From an uncultured Cocleimonas sp. (GTDB lineage: Bacteria; Pseudomonadota; Gammaproteobacteria; Thiotrichales; Thiotrichaceae), in the NCBI GenBank assembly GCA_938041705.1, contig CALISP010000251.1, positions 1 through 13,690 of the forward strand: a DNA stretch of 13,690 bases, read 5' to 3'. Below the pieces are notes generated by a model. It worked only from the letters and a program-made list of their open reading frames with translations, searched no databases and had not been told where the DNA came from. Positions 1 to 7,145 of this stretch are shown here, piece by piece. The translations under genes and the position numbers were made by a program. The number at the start of each line of letters is the position of its first letter. The stretch's first letter is position 1.

Positions 1-237
1 CGAACACAAATTTATTTTTTCAAAACACTCATTCCATTAGCCGGATTCCTAGTATTACTTCAAGGAATAGCTGAAATAATGCGCTGTATTTCTTGTATAC
101 GAACTGGTGAATGGCCTCCGCGTTTACATGATGTTGAAGAAACTGAAGTGATGTTAGCCAATCAAGAAGAACAAATGGAAGAAGCTGAGAAAATCAAGCA
201 AGAAATAGAAGAGTCAATGAAAGGGGAAGAAAAATGA
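1..237 (+). CDS. dctQ: TRAP transporter small permease (DctQ-type), C-terminal part
   Basis: The 5' end is cut by the window edge. The frame is open from base 1 and gives 78 residues. They start in the last membrane helix (about residues 5-24, ending in the motif EIMRC) and finish in a highly charged cytoplasmic tail (residues 48-78) rich in Glu, Lys and Gln that could form a short coiled coil. DctQ proteins are four-helix partners of the large TRAP permease; together with a periplasmic binding protein they drive sodium-coupled uptake of organic acids and related solutes. The stop codon overlaps the start of the next gene in an ATGA arrangement, which implies translational coupling. The assignment rests mostly on this position before an unmistakable large permease, supported by the helix-plus-tail shape. 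The substrate cannot be read from this fragment. The symbol is used at family level. Confidence 0.8.
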   Translation, partial: RTQIYFFKTLIPLAGFLVLLQGIAEIMRCISCIRTGEWPPRLHDVEETEVMLANQEEQMEEAEKIKQEIEESMKGEEK

Positions 238-1580
238 CAGATCCACAAATCGCAATAATGATGCTGATCTTATTCATCATTATTGTATTGCTCGGTTTCC
301 CTATTGCATTTACCTTAATTGCCATGGGTTTAGGCTTTGGTTATTACGCCTATGCTAAAGAAGACCAAATGGACCATATTTTTGGTAATAATATCTTCGA
401 CTTGTTTGTATCGAATACCTTCTCGGTTATGTCAAATGAGGTTTTGGTGGCCGTCCCGCTGTTCTTATTTATGGGCTATGTAGTAGAACGCGCGAACATT
501 ATAAACCGATTATTTTTTAGTATTCAGATAGCCACACGTCACGTGCCTGGTTCTATGGCGATAGCTGCATTAGCAACTTGTGCCCTATTTGCAACTGCTA
601 CAGGAATAGTAGGAGCCGTTGTTACGTTAATGGGCTTACTTGCTTTACCCGCTATGCTTAAAGCAGGCTACGATAAGAAACTTGCCGCAGGTGTTATTTG
701 TGCAGGTGGAACGTTAGGTATATTAATCCCACCGAGTATTATGTTGATTGTTTACGCTGCGATTGCTCAAGTATCACCAGTGCGTTTATATGCAGCTGCG
801 CTCTTCCCGGGAATCTTGTTAGCCAGCATGTATATGATGTACGTAGTCATACGTGCAACGCTTAACCCTAGTCTAGCTCCTAAGCCAAAAGCAGAAGACA
901 TACCGCCAATGGGAATGATTATTTGGCAATTACTTACGTCATTTGTACCGTTGTTTGTTTTAATTTTAGGTGTTTTAGGTTCAATACTAGCAGGTATTGC
1001 AACGCCTGCAGAAGCAGCAGGCGTTGGTTCATTAGGTGGACTGGTCTTAGCGGCTATTTATCGCTCGCTATCTTGGCAACGCCTAAAAGAAGCGGTTTAT
1101 TTAACCGCTAGAACATCAGCAATGGTGTGTTGGTTATTTGTTGGTTCTTGGACCTTTGCTTCGGTATTCTCCTATTTAGGTGGTCATCAATTAATAGAGC
1201 ATTGGATCTTAAGTATGGATCTAGGTCCGATTCAATTCTTAATCATCGCTCAATTGATTATCTTCTTCTTGGGTTGGCCCCTAGAATGGAGTGAAATTAT
1301 TATTATTTTCGTTCCAATCTTCTTGCCGTTACTTTCACATTTCAATATTGATCCATTATTTTTCGGAGTGTTGGTGGCGCTTAATTTGCAAACCTCATTC
1401 TTGACCCCGCCCATGGCCATGTCCGCCTACTACTTAAAAGGTGTAGCGGGCACAACGGTTGAATTGATTGAGATCTTCAAAGGAATTATGCCGTATCTGT
1501 TTATTGTCATATTTGCGATGTTCTTGATGTATCAGTTCCCGCAAATAATACTATGGTTACCTGTATACCTCTTTGGATAA
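234..1580 (+). CDS. dctM: TRAP transporter large permease (DctM-type)
   Basis: This 448-residue, very hydrophobic protein is the ion-coupled transport subunit of a tripartite ATP-independent periplasmic transporter in the inner membrane. Family hallmarks are visible in order: the N-terminal G-F-P-I-A stretch (about 21-25), FLFMGYVVERA (about 80-90), GGTLGILIPPS (about 157-167), GIATPAEAAG (about 253-262) and LTPPMAMSAYYLKG (about 391-404). The length is typical for DctM. The start codon overlaps the stop of the small permease gene, and GGGGAAG just upstream serves as ribosome binding site. The binding protein is not in the window and probably lies upstream of base 1. An amidase gene follows in the same direction, so the imported compound may be an amide or be metabolised through one; this is inference, because TRAP substrates cannot be read from the permease. 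The symbol is used at family level. Confidence 0.95.
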   Translation: MTDPQIAIMMLILFIIIVLLGFPIAFTLIAMGLGFGYYAYAKEDQMDHIFGNNIFDLFVSNTFSVMSNEVLVAVPLFLFMGYVVERANIINRLFFSIQIATRHVPGSMAIAALATCALFATATGIVGAVVTLMGLLALPAMLKAGYDKKLAAGVICAGGTLGILIPPSIMLIVYAAIAQVSPVRLYAAALFPGILLASMYMMYVVIRATLNPSLAPKPKAEDIPPMGMIIWQLLTSFVPLFVLILGVLGSILAGIATPAEAAGVGSLGGLVLAAIYRSLSWQRLKEAVYLTARTSAMVCWLFVGSWTFASVFSYLGGHQLIEHWILSMDLGPIQFLIIAQLIIFFLGWPLEWSEIIIIFVPIFLPLLSHFNIDPLFFGVLVALNLQTSFLTPPMAMSAYYLKGVAGTTVELIEIFKGIMPYLFIVIFAMFLMYQFPQIILWLPVYLFG

Positions 1581-1624
1581 CAGAAACTTGATTAAGTAAT
1601 ATTTGATCAATTGAATTGTTGGAT

Positions 1625-1652
1625 AACTAACGTCGAAAAAGCGACGTTAGTT
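1625..1652 (+). other. perfect hairpin between TRAP permease and amidase genes
   Basis: An 11-bp perfect inverted repeat (AACTAACGTCG / CGACGTTAGTT) encloses a 6-base loop. No T-run follows on either strand, so it does not look like a complete intrinsic terminator. It could be a partial attenuator, an RNA-processing or stability element that sets amidase expression relative to the transporter, or a protein site. Function is unknown. Confidence 0.4.
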
Positions 1653-1694
1653 AAATAAGTTTGAATAAAAAGAAAACAAGAGTAATAAAGAATA

Positions 1695-3029
1695 ATGAGC
1701 ATTATTGAAATGAGCGTAACTGCTTCGGCAGCTGCGATACAAGCAGGCGAGTTAACATCGGAAGAGTTAGTTAAAGCCTACGTTGATCAAATAGATGCTC
1801 ATGAAGCGACTGTTGAAGCGTGGGAGCATTACGATGCTGATTATGCCTTAACGCAGGCGCGTGATGCTGATATGTTACGCAGAAAAGGCCAACAAACGGG
1901 CCCGCTTCACGGCATACCCATTGGTGTTAAGGATATCTTTGACACGCATGATATGCCCACGGAAGACGGCACAATTATCCATAAAGGTCGAACGCCTGCT
2001 GACGACGCGTCAAGCGTTGAGCAGTTACGCCAAGCAGGCGCGGTGATTATGGGTAAAACGGTCACGACTGAGATGGCTGTATTACACCCTAGTCGAACAA
2101 AAAATCCGCATAACCCTGAATATTCACCCGGTGGATCATCAAGTGGTTCTGCCGCTGCTGTTGCAGCGAATATGGTGCCCTTAGCGATCGGAACTCAAAC
2201 TAATGGTTCGGTAATTCGTCCTGCCTCTTATTGTGGCGTGGTGGGTTATAAACCCACTCATGGTTTGATCTCTCGTTATCGTGTGTTACTGCAATCATTA
2301 AACTTTGATCATGTCGGCGTGTTTGCAAGAAGCGTTGACGATGCAGCATTACTCGCTGAGCAAATGATGGCTTACGATAAACGCGACCCGAGCATGAAAG
2401 TACGAATGCCACCTAAGTTGTTGGCAACGATTGCAGAAGGTCCACTCGTTCCACCCAAGTTAGCGTTTGTGAAGACACCCGCTTGGGATACACATGCAGA
2501 TAATGATGTAAAAGAAGGATTCACTGAAATTGCTAATTTCTTGGGAGACTCGGTTGAAGAACTCGATCTCACCCATTTATTAGAAGAAGTACCACATTGG
2601 CATAAGATCATTATGGAAACAGATATCGCGAAAAGCTTCAATCGCGACTATAAACAACATAAAGATCAATTGAGTGATAGCTTACGCGAATTGATTGAAC
2701 GTGGTCGCAAAACTTTAGCGATCGAATACAATCATGCTGTCGACCATATCGGTGCACTGAATACCGCGATGGATGAAATCATGTCTGAATACGATGCAAT
2801 CCTTACTCCTGCAACAACGGGTGAGGCACCAAAAGGATTCGAGACAACAGGCGATCCAATCTTCTGTACACCATGGTCATTCTGCGGTATGCCTGCAGTC
2901 ACGTTACCGTTAATGCAAGGATCAAACAATATGCCTTTAGGCATTCAATTAACCTCGGCCAAAGGCGACGATGCACGACTGTTACGCACCGCCGATTGGT
3001 TAACAAAAAAAGTAAATGAAGGAATTTAA
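1695..3029 (+). CDS. amidase-signature family hydrolase
   Basis: This 444-residue cytoplasmic enzyme belongs to the amidase signature (AS) family, which hydrolyses carbon-nitrogen bonds of amides. The full Ser-cisSer-Lys triad is readable: Lys79 in GIPIGVKDIFDT, the cis-serine Ser148 in PGGSSSGSAAAVAA and nucleophile Ser172 in GTQTNGSVIRPAS. The 24-residue spacing between the two serines is the same as in fatty acid amide hydrolase. Family members include GatA, allophanate and indoleacetamide hydrolases and aryl acylamidases. The gene is not beside gatB/gatC and is shorter than typical GatA, so a catabolic role is more likely. It follows the TRAP permease by 114 bp and a hairpin, and precedes a small membrane protein by 2 bp. 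This suggests that an imported amide, or an intermediate derived from it, is its substrate. The ribosome binding site is weak. Exact substrate unknown. Confidence 0.9.
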   Translation: MSIIEMSVTASAAAIQAGELTSEELVKAYVDQIDAHEATVEAWEHYDADYALTQARDADMLRRKGQQTGPLHGIPIGVKDIFDTHDMPTEDGTIIHKGRTPADDASSVEQLRQAGAVIMGKTVTTEMAVLHPSRTKNPHNPEYSPGGSSSGSAAAVAANMVPLAIGTQTNGSVIRPASYCGVVGYKPTHGLISRYRVLLQSLNFDHVGVFARSVDDAALLAEQMMAYDKRDPSMKVRMPPKLLATIAEGPLVPPKLAFVKTPAWDTHADNDVKEGFTEIANFLGDSVEELDLTHLLEEVPHWHKIIMETDIAKSFNRDYKQHKDQLSDSLRELIERGRKTLAIEYNHAVDHIGALNTAMDEIMSEYDAILTPATTGEAPKGFETTGDPIFCTPWSFCGMPAVTLPLMQGSNNMPLGIQLTSAKGDDARLLRTADWLTKKVNEGI

Positions 3030-3031
3030 AC

Positions 3032-3211
3032 ATGGGTAATATAATTTCAGCCATACTTTCTCTTGTCGTTATCACCGCCTTTCTGGGTGGCTTGGCTTAT
3101 TCAATCTGGGAAAATACCGAAGACATCGCCTTTCCTGTGATTGTCGCAATTATTTTAGCAATGGCATATCGCAGTGCTTATGATGAGTTTAAAGAGCGAA
3201 ACGATGTTTAG
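3032..3211 (+). CDS. small two-helix membrane protein (59 aa), unknown
   Basis: The ATG lies 2 bp after the amidase stop, with an AAGGAA ribosome binding site overlapping the amidase 3' end, so the two are almost certainly co-translated. The protein has two hydrophobic segments, about residues 4-23 (SAILSLVVITAFLGGLAY) and 33-46 (AFPVIVAIILAMAY). A short acidic turn (WENTED) separates them, and the tail is charged (DEFKERNDV). I do not recognise a family. Immediate co-transcription with a TRAP permease and amidase, followed directly by a strong terminator, suggests an accessory role in the same uptake pathway, perhaps stabilising the transporter. It could also be an unrelated passenger. The coding call is supported by spacing, ribosome binding site and sensible membrane topology. 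Confidence 0.7.
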   Translation: MGNIISAILSLVVITAFLGGLAYSIWENTEDIAFPVIVAIILAMAYRSAYDEFKERNDV

Positions 3212-3256
3212 AGTCGCTGATGTTTAGACTGATCTAAACAGACAATTTAAGTACTT

Positions 3257-3323
3257 AAAAGACACCTCCCTACTTTTATGCCTTTTTAATTAAAAAAGTT
3301 TAAAAAGTAGGGGGTGTCTTTTT
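3257..3323 (+). terminator. long intrinsic terminator of the TRAP-amidase operon
   Basis: A 20-bp stem with a single bulged T encloses an AT-rich 25-base loop that is itself largely self-complementary. The left arm carries GACACCTCCCTACTTTT, the right arm AAAAGTAGGGGGTGTC, and five T residues end the right arm. The arms are the fullest example of the C-rich element seen as single arms elsewhere in the window. Because A-runs flank the other side, it could also stop leftward transcription. Confidence 0.85.
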
Positions 3324-3368
3324 GTATCTATAGCACAGTAATTAAATCTTAAAAAACATAAATAAAAC

Positions 3369-3397
3369 TTGTAAATCTAAATGAGAATCATTACTAT
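3369..3397 (+). promoter_or_regulatory. sigma-70-like promoter of the hemP unit
   Basis: TTGTAA (4 of 6 to TTGACA) and TACTAT (4 of 6 to TATAAT) are separated by exactly 17 bp. The predicted start site falls roughly 25-30 bases before the hemP start codon. The Fur box occupies the spacer, which is classic repression geometry. Confidence 0.5.
3377..3395 (+). promoter_or_regulatory. Fur box upstream of hemP
   Basis: The 19-base stretch matches the classical Fur consensus at 13 of 19 positions. Its core ATGAGAATCATTA differs at one base from ATGATAATCATTA. It sits between candidate -35 and -10 elements ahead of a haemin-uptake gene, so iron-dependent repression by Fur is expected. Confidence 0.75.
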
Positions 3398-3428
3398 TTA
3401 ATTTCTTTACGAAAATACAGATAATGAG

Positions 3429-3617
3429 ATGAATAGCAAAGTGATCGATTCAGAAGTTAAAGTAACAGACATTATGAAAGGCAAAAAGAACGTTGTTTTG
3501 TTACATGACGAAAAACGTTATTCACTTTCAATCACCAGAAGAGGAAAGTTAATTCTTACTGCAGCAGAAGAAGTTTTAGCTAGCAAAATTTATATCACTA
3601 AATCTATCAACACTTAA
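3429..3617 (+). CDS. hemP: HemP-family haemin uptake protein
   Basis: This 62-residue protein matches the small HemP/HmuP family. The pattern begins with VIDSEVKV and a Gly-Lys-Lys turn, continues with VVLLHDEKRYSLSITRRGK, and ends in the hallmark GKLILT at residues 39-44. In related bacteria HemP/HmuP is encoded in or near haem-uptake loci and is needed for efficient expression of the haem receptor. Most family members stop soon after the LILTK motif; here about 18 further residues (AAEEVLASKIYITKSINT) follow, which is slightly unusual. A Fur box in a promoter directly upstream fits iron-starvation induction. No TonB-dependent receptor or haem ABC genes are adjacent; the next gene is an unknown 126-residue protein. 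The ribosome binding site is weak. Confidence 0.85.
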   Translation: MNSKVIDSEVKVTDIMKGKKNVVLLHDEKRYSLSITRRGKLILTAAEEVLASKIYITKSINT

Positions 3618-3633
3618 ATAACTGTTTAAAGAC

Positions 3634-3750
3634 GACAAAGATTAAGTTCCTTTTCTTTGTCAATTTATATCAAGCCAATACACTCTATCGCCTCCTAGAG
3701 AGAGTTTGTATAGCCAGATCTTTTTAATCACGCAGTCAATCATTACTGCG
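3634..3750 (+). other. structured spacer between hemP and the 126-aa gene
   Basis: Three successive inverted repeats occur in about 115 bases. They are GACAAAGA/TCTTTGTC (3634-3641 with 3654-3661), ATACACTCT paired with AGAGTTTGTAT (3678-3686 with 3701-3711, two-base bulge), and CGCAGT/ACTGCG (3731-3736 with 3745-3750). None has a T-run. The spacer could be a cis-acting leader, a site of transcript processing, or the source of a small RNA from the Fur-controlled transcript. No known riboswitch class is recognised. Confidence 0.35.
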
Positions 3751-3770
3751 ACTAACAAAAGGTTTGAATC

Positions 3771-4151
3771 ATGAAACTCGTATCACTTAATATCCAAATC
3801 AATGCCTGGTTAGACTGTAGCCATCCTTTTATCTCGCTACATAATAAAAATGACGGCGATCTAATGGCTTACTTTAATTCAGAAAAAATCAATAGTTTGA
3901 TTGATGACGGTGAAATAACCGTTGAAGACTTTCAGTCAAATAGTATGGATAGTCAAATTGAGACCATCACTACGCTTCTTAGCATTAAGCAACAAGATGC
4001 TATATTTAGACGTCTACAAGACACACGTTTTACCTTTAAATTACGTGAAAAGTCGACTAAGACTCACCCTAAAAGTAATGTTCAATCTATTAAAAACAAT
4101 AAGTCGTCAGAAGATATCTTATTTCCGTTTCTTGGTTTAAGTACTGCTTAA
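3771..4151 (+). CDS. unknown 126-aa protein downstream of hemP
   Basis: The start has a good ribosome binding site (AAAAGG, 8 bases before the ATG). I do not recognise a family. There is no signal peptide or membrane segment. Residues 30-90 look helical and moderately acidic (EKINSLIDDGEITVEDF, then IKQQDAIFRRLQD). A basic Lys/Ser/Asn-rich linker (about 92-112) follows, and the C-terminus is short and hydrophobic (DILFPFLGLSTA). The gene lies between hemP and a strong terminator with no other start signal obvious, so it is probably transcribed with hemP and shares its Fur control. A role in iron or haem response is therefore inferred from position only. A later start at Met32 (3864) is possible but has a poorer ribosome binding site. 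Base composition resembles the neighbours. Confidence 0.65.
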   Translation: MKLVSLNIQINAWLDCSHPFISLHNKNDGDLMAYFNSEKINSLIDDGEITVEDFQSNSMDSQIETITTLLSIKQQDAIFRRLQDTRFTFKLREKSTKTHPKSNVQSIKNNKSSEDILFPFLGLSTA

Positions 4152-4166
4152 ATAGAATCTATAAGA

Positions 4167-4210
4167 ACACCCCGCCACTTTTAGTCTAAAAGTGGTGGGG
4201 TGTCTTTTTG
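4167..4210 (+). terminator. intrinsic terminator after the hemP unit
   Basis: A 17-bp stem with one G-U pair and a 3-base GTC loop: left arm ACACCCCGCCACTTTTA, right arm TAAAAGTGGTGGGGTGT, followed by CTTTTT. Sequence similarity of the arms to the 3257-3323 terminator is clear (CACC..CC.ACTTTTA). It lies between convergent genes and may also help end the leftward gamma-glutamyltransferase transcript, although the T-run on that side is weaker. Confidence 0.9.
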
Positions 4211-4240
4211 TTTAACGTTTAACTCAGTACTTATTCAGTT

Positions 4241-5992
4241 CTATTTACCCAAGGCTGAACCAACACGTCGTGGATCAGCACCTCCTTCTAATCCATCTTT
4301 TGTTCTTATAATTCCGTGAAGTCCAGAATTTAAGTCACGCACGCTCACTTTATGGCCTTTAGCCTCTAATGCCTCTTTTAAACCAGCAGCATAAGTATTT
4401 TGTTCTAAGTCTGTACTGCCATTGCGATTCACAAAATGCGGTAGACTAATCGCCTCTTGGATATCTAAGTTCCACTCAAGCACACCTAACATTGTCTTAG
4501 CTACATAATTAATGATACGGCTTCCACCGGGAGAGCCAATCACCATCATTAAGTTATCGTCTTTATCGAAAACCATAAACGGTGACATTGAGCTTCTAGG
4601 TCGCTTACCCGGTTGAACTCGATTGGCAACTTTCTCGCCATCTTTCTCTTCACTAAACGAGAAATCAGTTAGCTGATTATTTAATAAAAAACCTCTTACC
4701 ATAACAGTAGAACCAAACGCCATTTCGATACTAGATGTCATTGAAAAGCCATTACCTTCTTTATCAATAATACTAAAATGTGTGGTACTAGGTTGCTCTG
4801 GTGATTTTGCATCTTTCCAATTTGTATCTGCATTAGGTGGTGCACCTGCCTTCGCATCACCCATATCATTATTAACAATTAATTTAGCTCGTTCCTTTAA
4901 ATAATCTCCATCAATCAAGCCTTCAACTGGAACATTAACAAAGTCAGCATCTGCCATGTATTTACCGCGATCGGCATAAGCAAGTTTGGCAGCTTGTGAA
5001 AATAGATGTATTGATTCAACTGACAATGGCTCGTACTGCGCGAGGTTTTTATCTTCCAACAGTTTTAATATTTGAATAACCGTCATACCACCTGAAGTTG
5101 GAGGCCCCATGCCACAGATTTTATATGCTTTATAATCAGCGCATACAGGCGCACGCTCGATTGCCTCATAGTTAGCCATATCTGCAAGACTCAATAGCCC
5201 TGGATTGTCTTCGGCTTGTTTTACAGCCTCAACTATATCCATCGCTATTTCGCCTTTATAAAAGCCTTTAGCCCCCAAAAAGGCGATGCGTTTAAGAGTC
5301 ATTGCAAACTCAGGGTTAGTTTGAATCGTTCCCGCTGCAATTGGCTCTCCATTCGGGAAAAAATATTCCCACGTATCTTCATAACGACCTAATGCTGGAT
5401 TAGTTTTATTCAGGATAGATGCACCCAATTTTGGTGAAATCTCAAAACCATCTTCAGCCAGTGAAATAGCATCTTCAAATAAGTCAGCCCAAGGTAATTT
5501 ACCGTGTGCTTTATGGACTTTTTCTAACATCGCGACAACACCCGGCACACCCACTGCCCTTCCGCCTGCAAGAGCTTCCCACCAATTCATGTTCTTGCCG
5601 TTTTCTTGAAACAGCTTTCCATCAGCTAACATAGGCGCTTTTTCACGGCCATCATAACTACTCAGTATTTTATTGGCTTTATCCCAATACAATGAAAACG
5701 CCCCACCACCAATACCACTTGACTCAGGTTCAACAAGGTTCAAAACCATCTGCACCGTAATCGCTGCATCAATTGCGCTTCCGCCCTTTTCAATGATTCT
5801 TAGACCTGCTTCAGTTGCATAAGGATTTGCTGACGAAACCATGTATTCATTGGCTTTAGCAAGAACCTGTGGGATTCGACCATTTCCGAATTCAGGATAA
5901 CGAGCTTCTTTGGCGTCAACAATGCTTGTTACAAAAGACAGAGAAATAAAAGTGGAAGATAAAATTAACAGTAGTTTGTTTGAATTTTTCAT
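4241..5992 (-). CDS. ggt: gamma-glutamyltransferase, periplasmic
   Basis: This Ntn-hydrolase precursor cleaves or transfers the gamma-glutamyl group of glutathione and related peptides in the periplasm. From the preferred start it has 583 residues and a signal peptide (MKNSNKLLLILSS..., cleavage likely after SIVDA). The self-cleavage and catalytic threonine is the first Thr of TTHFS (Thr403 from this start). Substrate-binding elements YDGREKAP (Arg116), NNQLTDFS and GSPGGSRI match the E. coli enzyme, so both subunits are complete. An in-frame ATG 8 codons upstream (6016) would place charged residues before the signal peptide and lacks a ribosome binding site. The chosen ATG has TTGAGAA close upstream. 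It is convergent with the hemP unit and lies downstream of the HIT gene on the same strand; nothing implies a functional link between the two. Confidence 0.96.
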   Translation of the reverse strand: MKNSNKLLLILSSTFISLSFVTSIVDAKEARYPEFGNGRIPQVLAKANEYMVSSANPYATEAGLRIIEKGGSAIDAAITVQMVLNLVEPESSGIGGGAFSLYWDKANKILSSYDGREKAPMLADGKLFQENGKNMNWWEALAGGRAVGVPGVVAMLEKVHKAHGKLPWADLFEDAISLAEDGFEISPKLGASILNKTNPALGRYEDTWEYFFPNGEPIAAGTIQTNPEFAMTLKRIAFLGAKGFYKGEIAMDIVEAVKQAEDNPGLLSLADMANYEAIERAPVCADYKAYKICGMGPPTSGGMTVIQILKLLEDKNLAQYEPLSVESIHLFSQAAKLAYADRGKYMADADFVNVPVEGLIDGDYLKERAKLIVNNDMGDAKAGAPPNADTNWKDAKSPEQPSTTHFSIIDKEGNGFSMTSSIEMAFGSTVMVRGFLLNNQLTDFSFSEEKDGEKVANRVQPGKRPRSSMSPFMVFDKDDNLMMVIGSPGGSRIINYVAKTMLGVLEWNLDIQEAISLPHFVNRNGSTDLEQNTYAAGLKEALEAKGHKVSVRDLNSGLHGIIRTKDGLEGGADPRRVGSALGK

Positions 5993-6077
5993 GTGAATTC
6001 TCAATAGTATTTTCATATAAATTAAGCTTAGCGCATGAATAATGATTTCACACTAAGTAAGGTTAATATCCCTGATT

Positions 6078-6100
6078 AAAAGACACCTCCCTACTTTTTA
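6078..6100 (-). repeat. C-rich element copy, single arm (3' side of HIT gene)
   Basis: The + strand reads GACACCTCCCTACTTTTTA after AAAA, matching the left arm of the 3257-3323 terminator almost base for base. No complementary arm is found between here and the end of the HIT gene. On the transcribed minus strand it reads as a G-rich right arm followed by TTTT, so it may be a terminator that has lost one half. Confidence 0.6.
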
Positions 6101-6160
6101 ACTGTTCTTACGTTTTTGTTGTTTAAAAACATAAAGAGAAATTATGCACAGCTCAGCATT

Positions 6161-6877
6161 TTAACCATCAATAAGTGTTCCATCTTCATTTCTCAGTCTT
6201 TTCCCAGCGTGTACGTACCAATGAAGGTGTTTACTCGTTTGGTAAGTGCCGACATTACTACTAACGCGACAACCTCCCGTTTGTTTTTCAAGTTTTGATG
6301 TGACGTGATGAATCGCCATAAGAAAATCTTTAGCTAATTCGGCATCGATTGCATCTGATGAAGTAAGTGAATCAATATGCTTTTTGGGAATAATAACGAC
6401 ATGATGTTCAAAGTAAGGCTTTGAATGATGAAATGATAGAACCAGTTCAGTCTCAAAAACGACTTTTACTTCAAACTCCCCAGTTAGTACTTGTTCACAA
6501 TAGAAATCGTTACATTCTGAACTATTTGTATTTCCAGTAACAAATAATTCATTATCATCAATCGCTCCATCGATTAACGCCTGAATATCTGTTTCTAAAT
6601 TCTCATCTTTCCTTTTAGTCATTGTCTGCACACCAGGCAACTCCCAAATGACCTTTAGATTCGCACTGTCTTTAGCGAGGATAAAATTTAACGCATCAGT
6701 GCAATCTTGTTCTAAATTTTCTTCTTCCCAACTAACATCCTTATAAAACTGGGTATGTTCCTGTGCAAATTCCTCACAATCAGTTTCTGCAAAAAGTCCT
6801 TTCCAATCGCCCGCATTCAAATATTCCATCAAAACAGTCGAGAGTGTTGATTGTTGGTTCTTATTCAATTCATACAT
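6161..6877 (-). CDS. HIT-domain protein with an unknown N-terminal domain
   Basis: The protein has 238 residues from the ATG (a TTG one codon upstream is also possible). Residues from about 122 to 230 form a HIT (histidine triad) domain, a nucleotide-binding hydrolase/transferase fold. Visible elements are CNDFYC at 122-127 in place of the usual CxxC start, GEFEVKVVFETELVLSFHH, the strand VVIIPKKHI, the GGCRVSSNVG loop and the C-terminal active-site strand SKHLHWYVHAGKRLR. The usual triad is His-x-His-x-His; here it reads His217-x-His219-x-Tyr221, so the middle (nucleophile) histidine is kept and the third is Tyr. Another His follows at 223. Residues 1-120 are acidic, helical-looking (DWKGLFAETDCEEFAQEHTQF) and unrecognised, with Cys34 and Cys59. 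Most HIT proteins are 110-150 residues, so this one is extended. Substrate unknown. Confidence 0.8.
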   Translation of the reverse strand: MYELNKNQQSTLSTVLMEYLNAGDWKGLFAETDCEEFAQEHTQFYKDVSWEEENLEQDCTDALNFILAKDSANLKVIWELPGVQTMTKRKDENLETDIQALIDGAIDDNELFVTGNTNSSECNDFYCEQVLTGEFEVKVVFETELVLSFHHSKPYFEHHVVIIPKKHIDSLTSSDAIDAELAKDFLMAIHHVTSKLEKQTGGCRVSSNVGTYQTSKHLHWYVHAGKRLRNEDGTLIDG

Positions 6878-7145
6878 CAATATTTAATCTCATTTGGTTT
6901 AGCCGTTAGGTATAAATGATATAGAACCACATAAAAGATCATAAAAACAGACACTCATCTACTTTTTAGTAAACTCATCGTTCTATTGTTTATAACGAAT
7001 AACTCAGCCGAGTTCAGCGAGACAAAAACTTTAGTTGACCCTTAAGGGTGAGATGTAATCGAATAATTATTTACTCATATAGCTTGTTTTCAATCAGCCA
7101 TAAAGAGAAACTCTTATTCAACGGCAATTAATCAAAAGAGTAATC
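6878..7145. other. divergent intergenic region (HIT gene / ppiC)
   Basis: This holds the promoters of both flanking genes, but none is clear enough to call. It contains a degenerate copy of the C-rich element (6949-6968), a 12-bp perfect palindrome ACCCTTAAGGGT (7038-7049) that overlaps a TTGACC hexamer and could be an operator, and a small hairpin AAGAG/CTCTT (7103-7115) before the ppiC ribosome binding site. No further gene is seen. Confidence 0.4.
6949..6968 (+). repeat. C-rich element copy, degenerate
   Basis: Reads AGACACTCATCTACTTTTTA, matching the element's start (AGACAC) and end (CTACTTTTTA) but with the central C-run eroded. It lies upstream of both neighbouring genes, a position where a terminator arm makes little sense. 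Confidence 0.4.

Noticed and set aside
2372..2641. 89-codon minus-strand frame within the amidase gene
   Set aside because: Lies inside a well-conserved coding region and has no ribosome binding site or family resemblance.
6116..6298. 60-codon plus-strand frame opposite the end of the HIT gene
   Set aside because: Antisense to the catalytic end of the HIT domain; no independent support.
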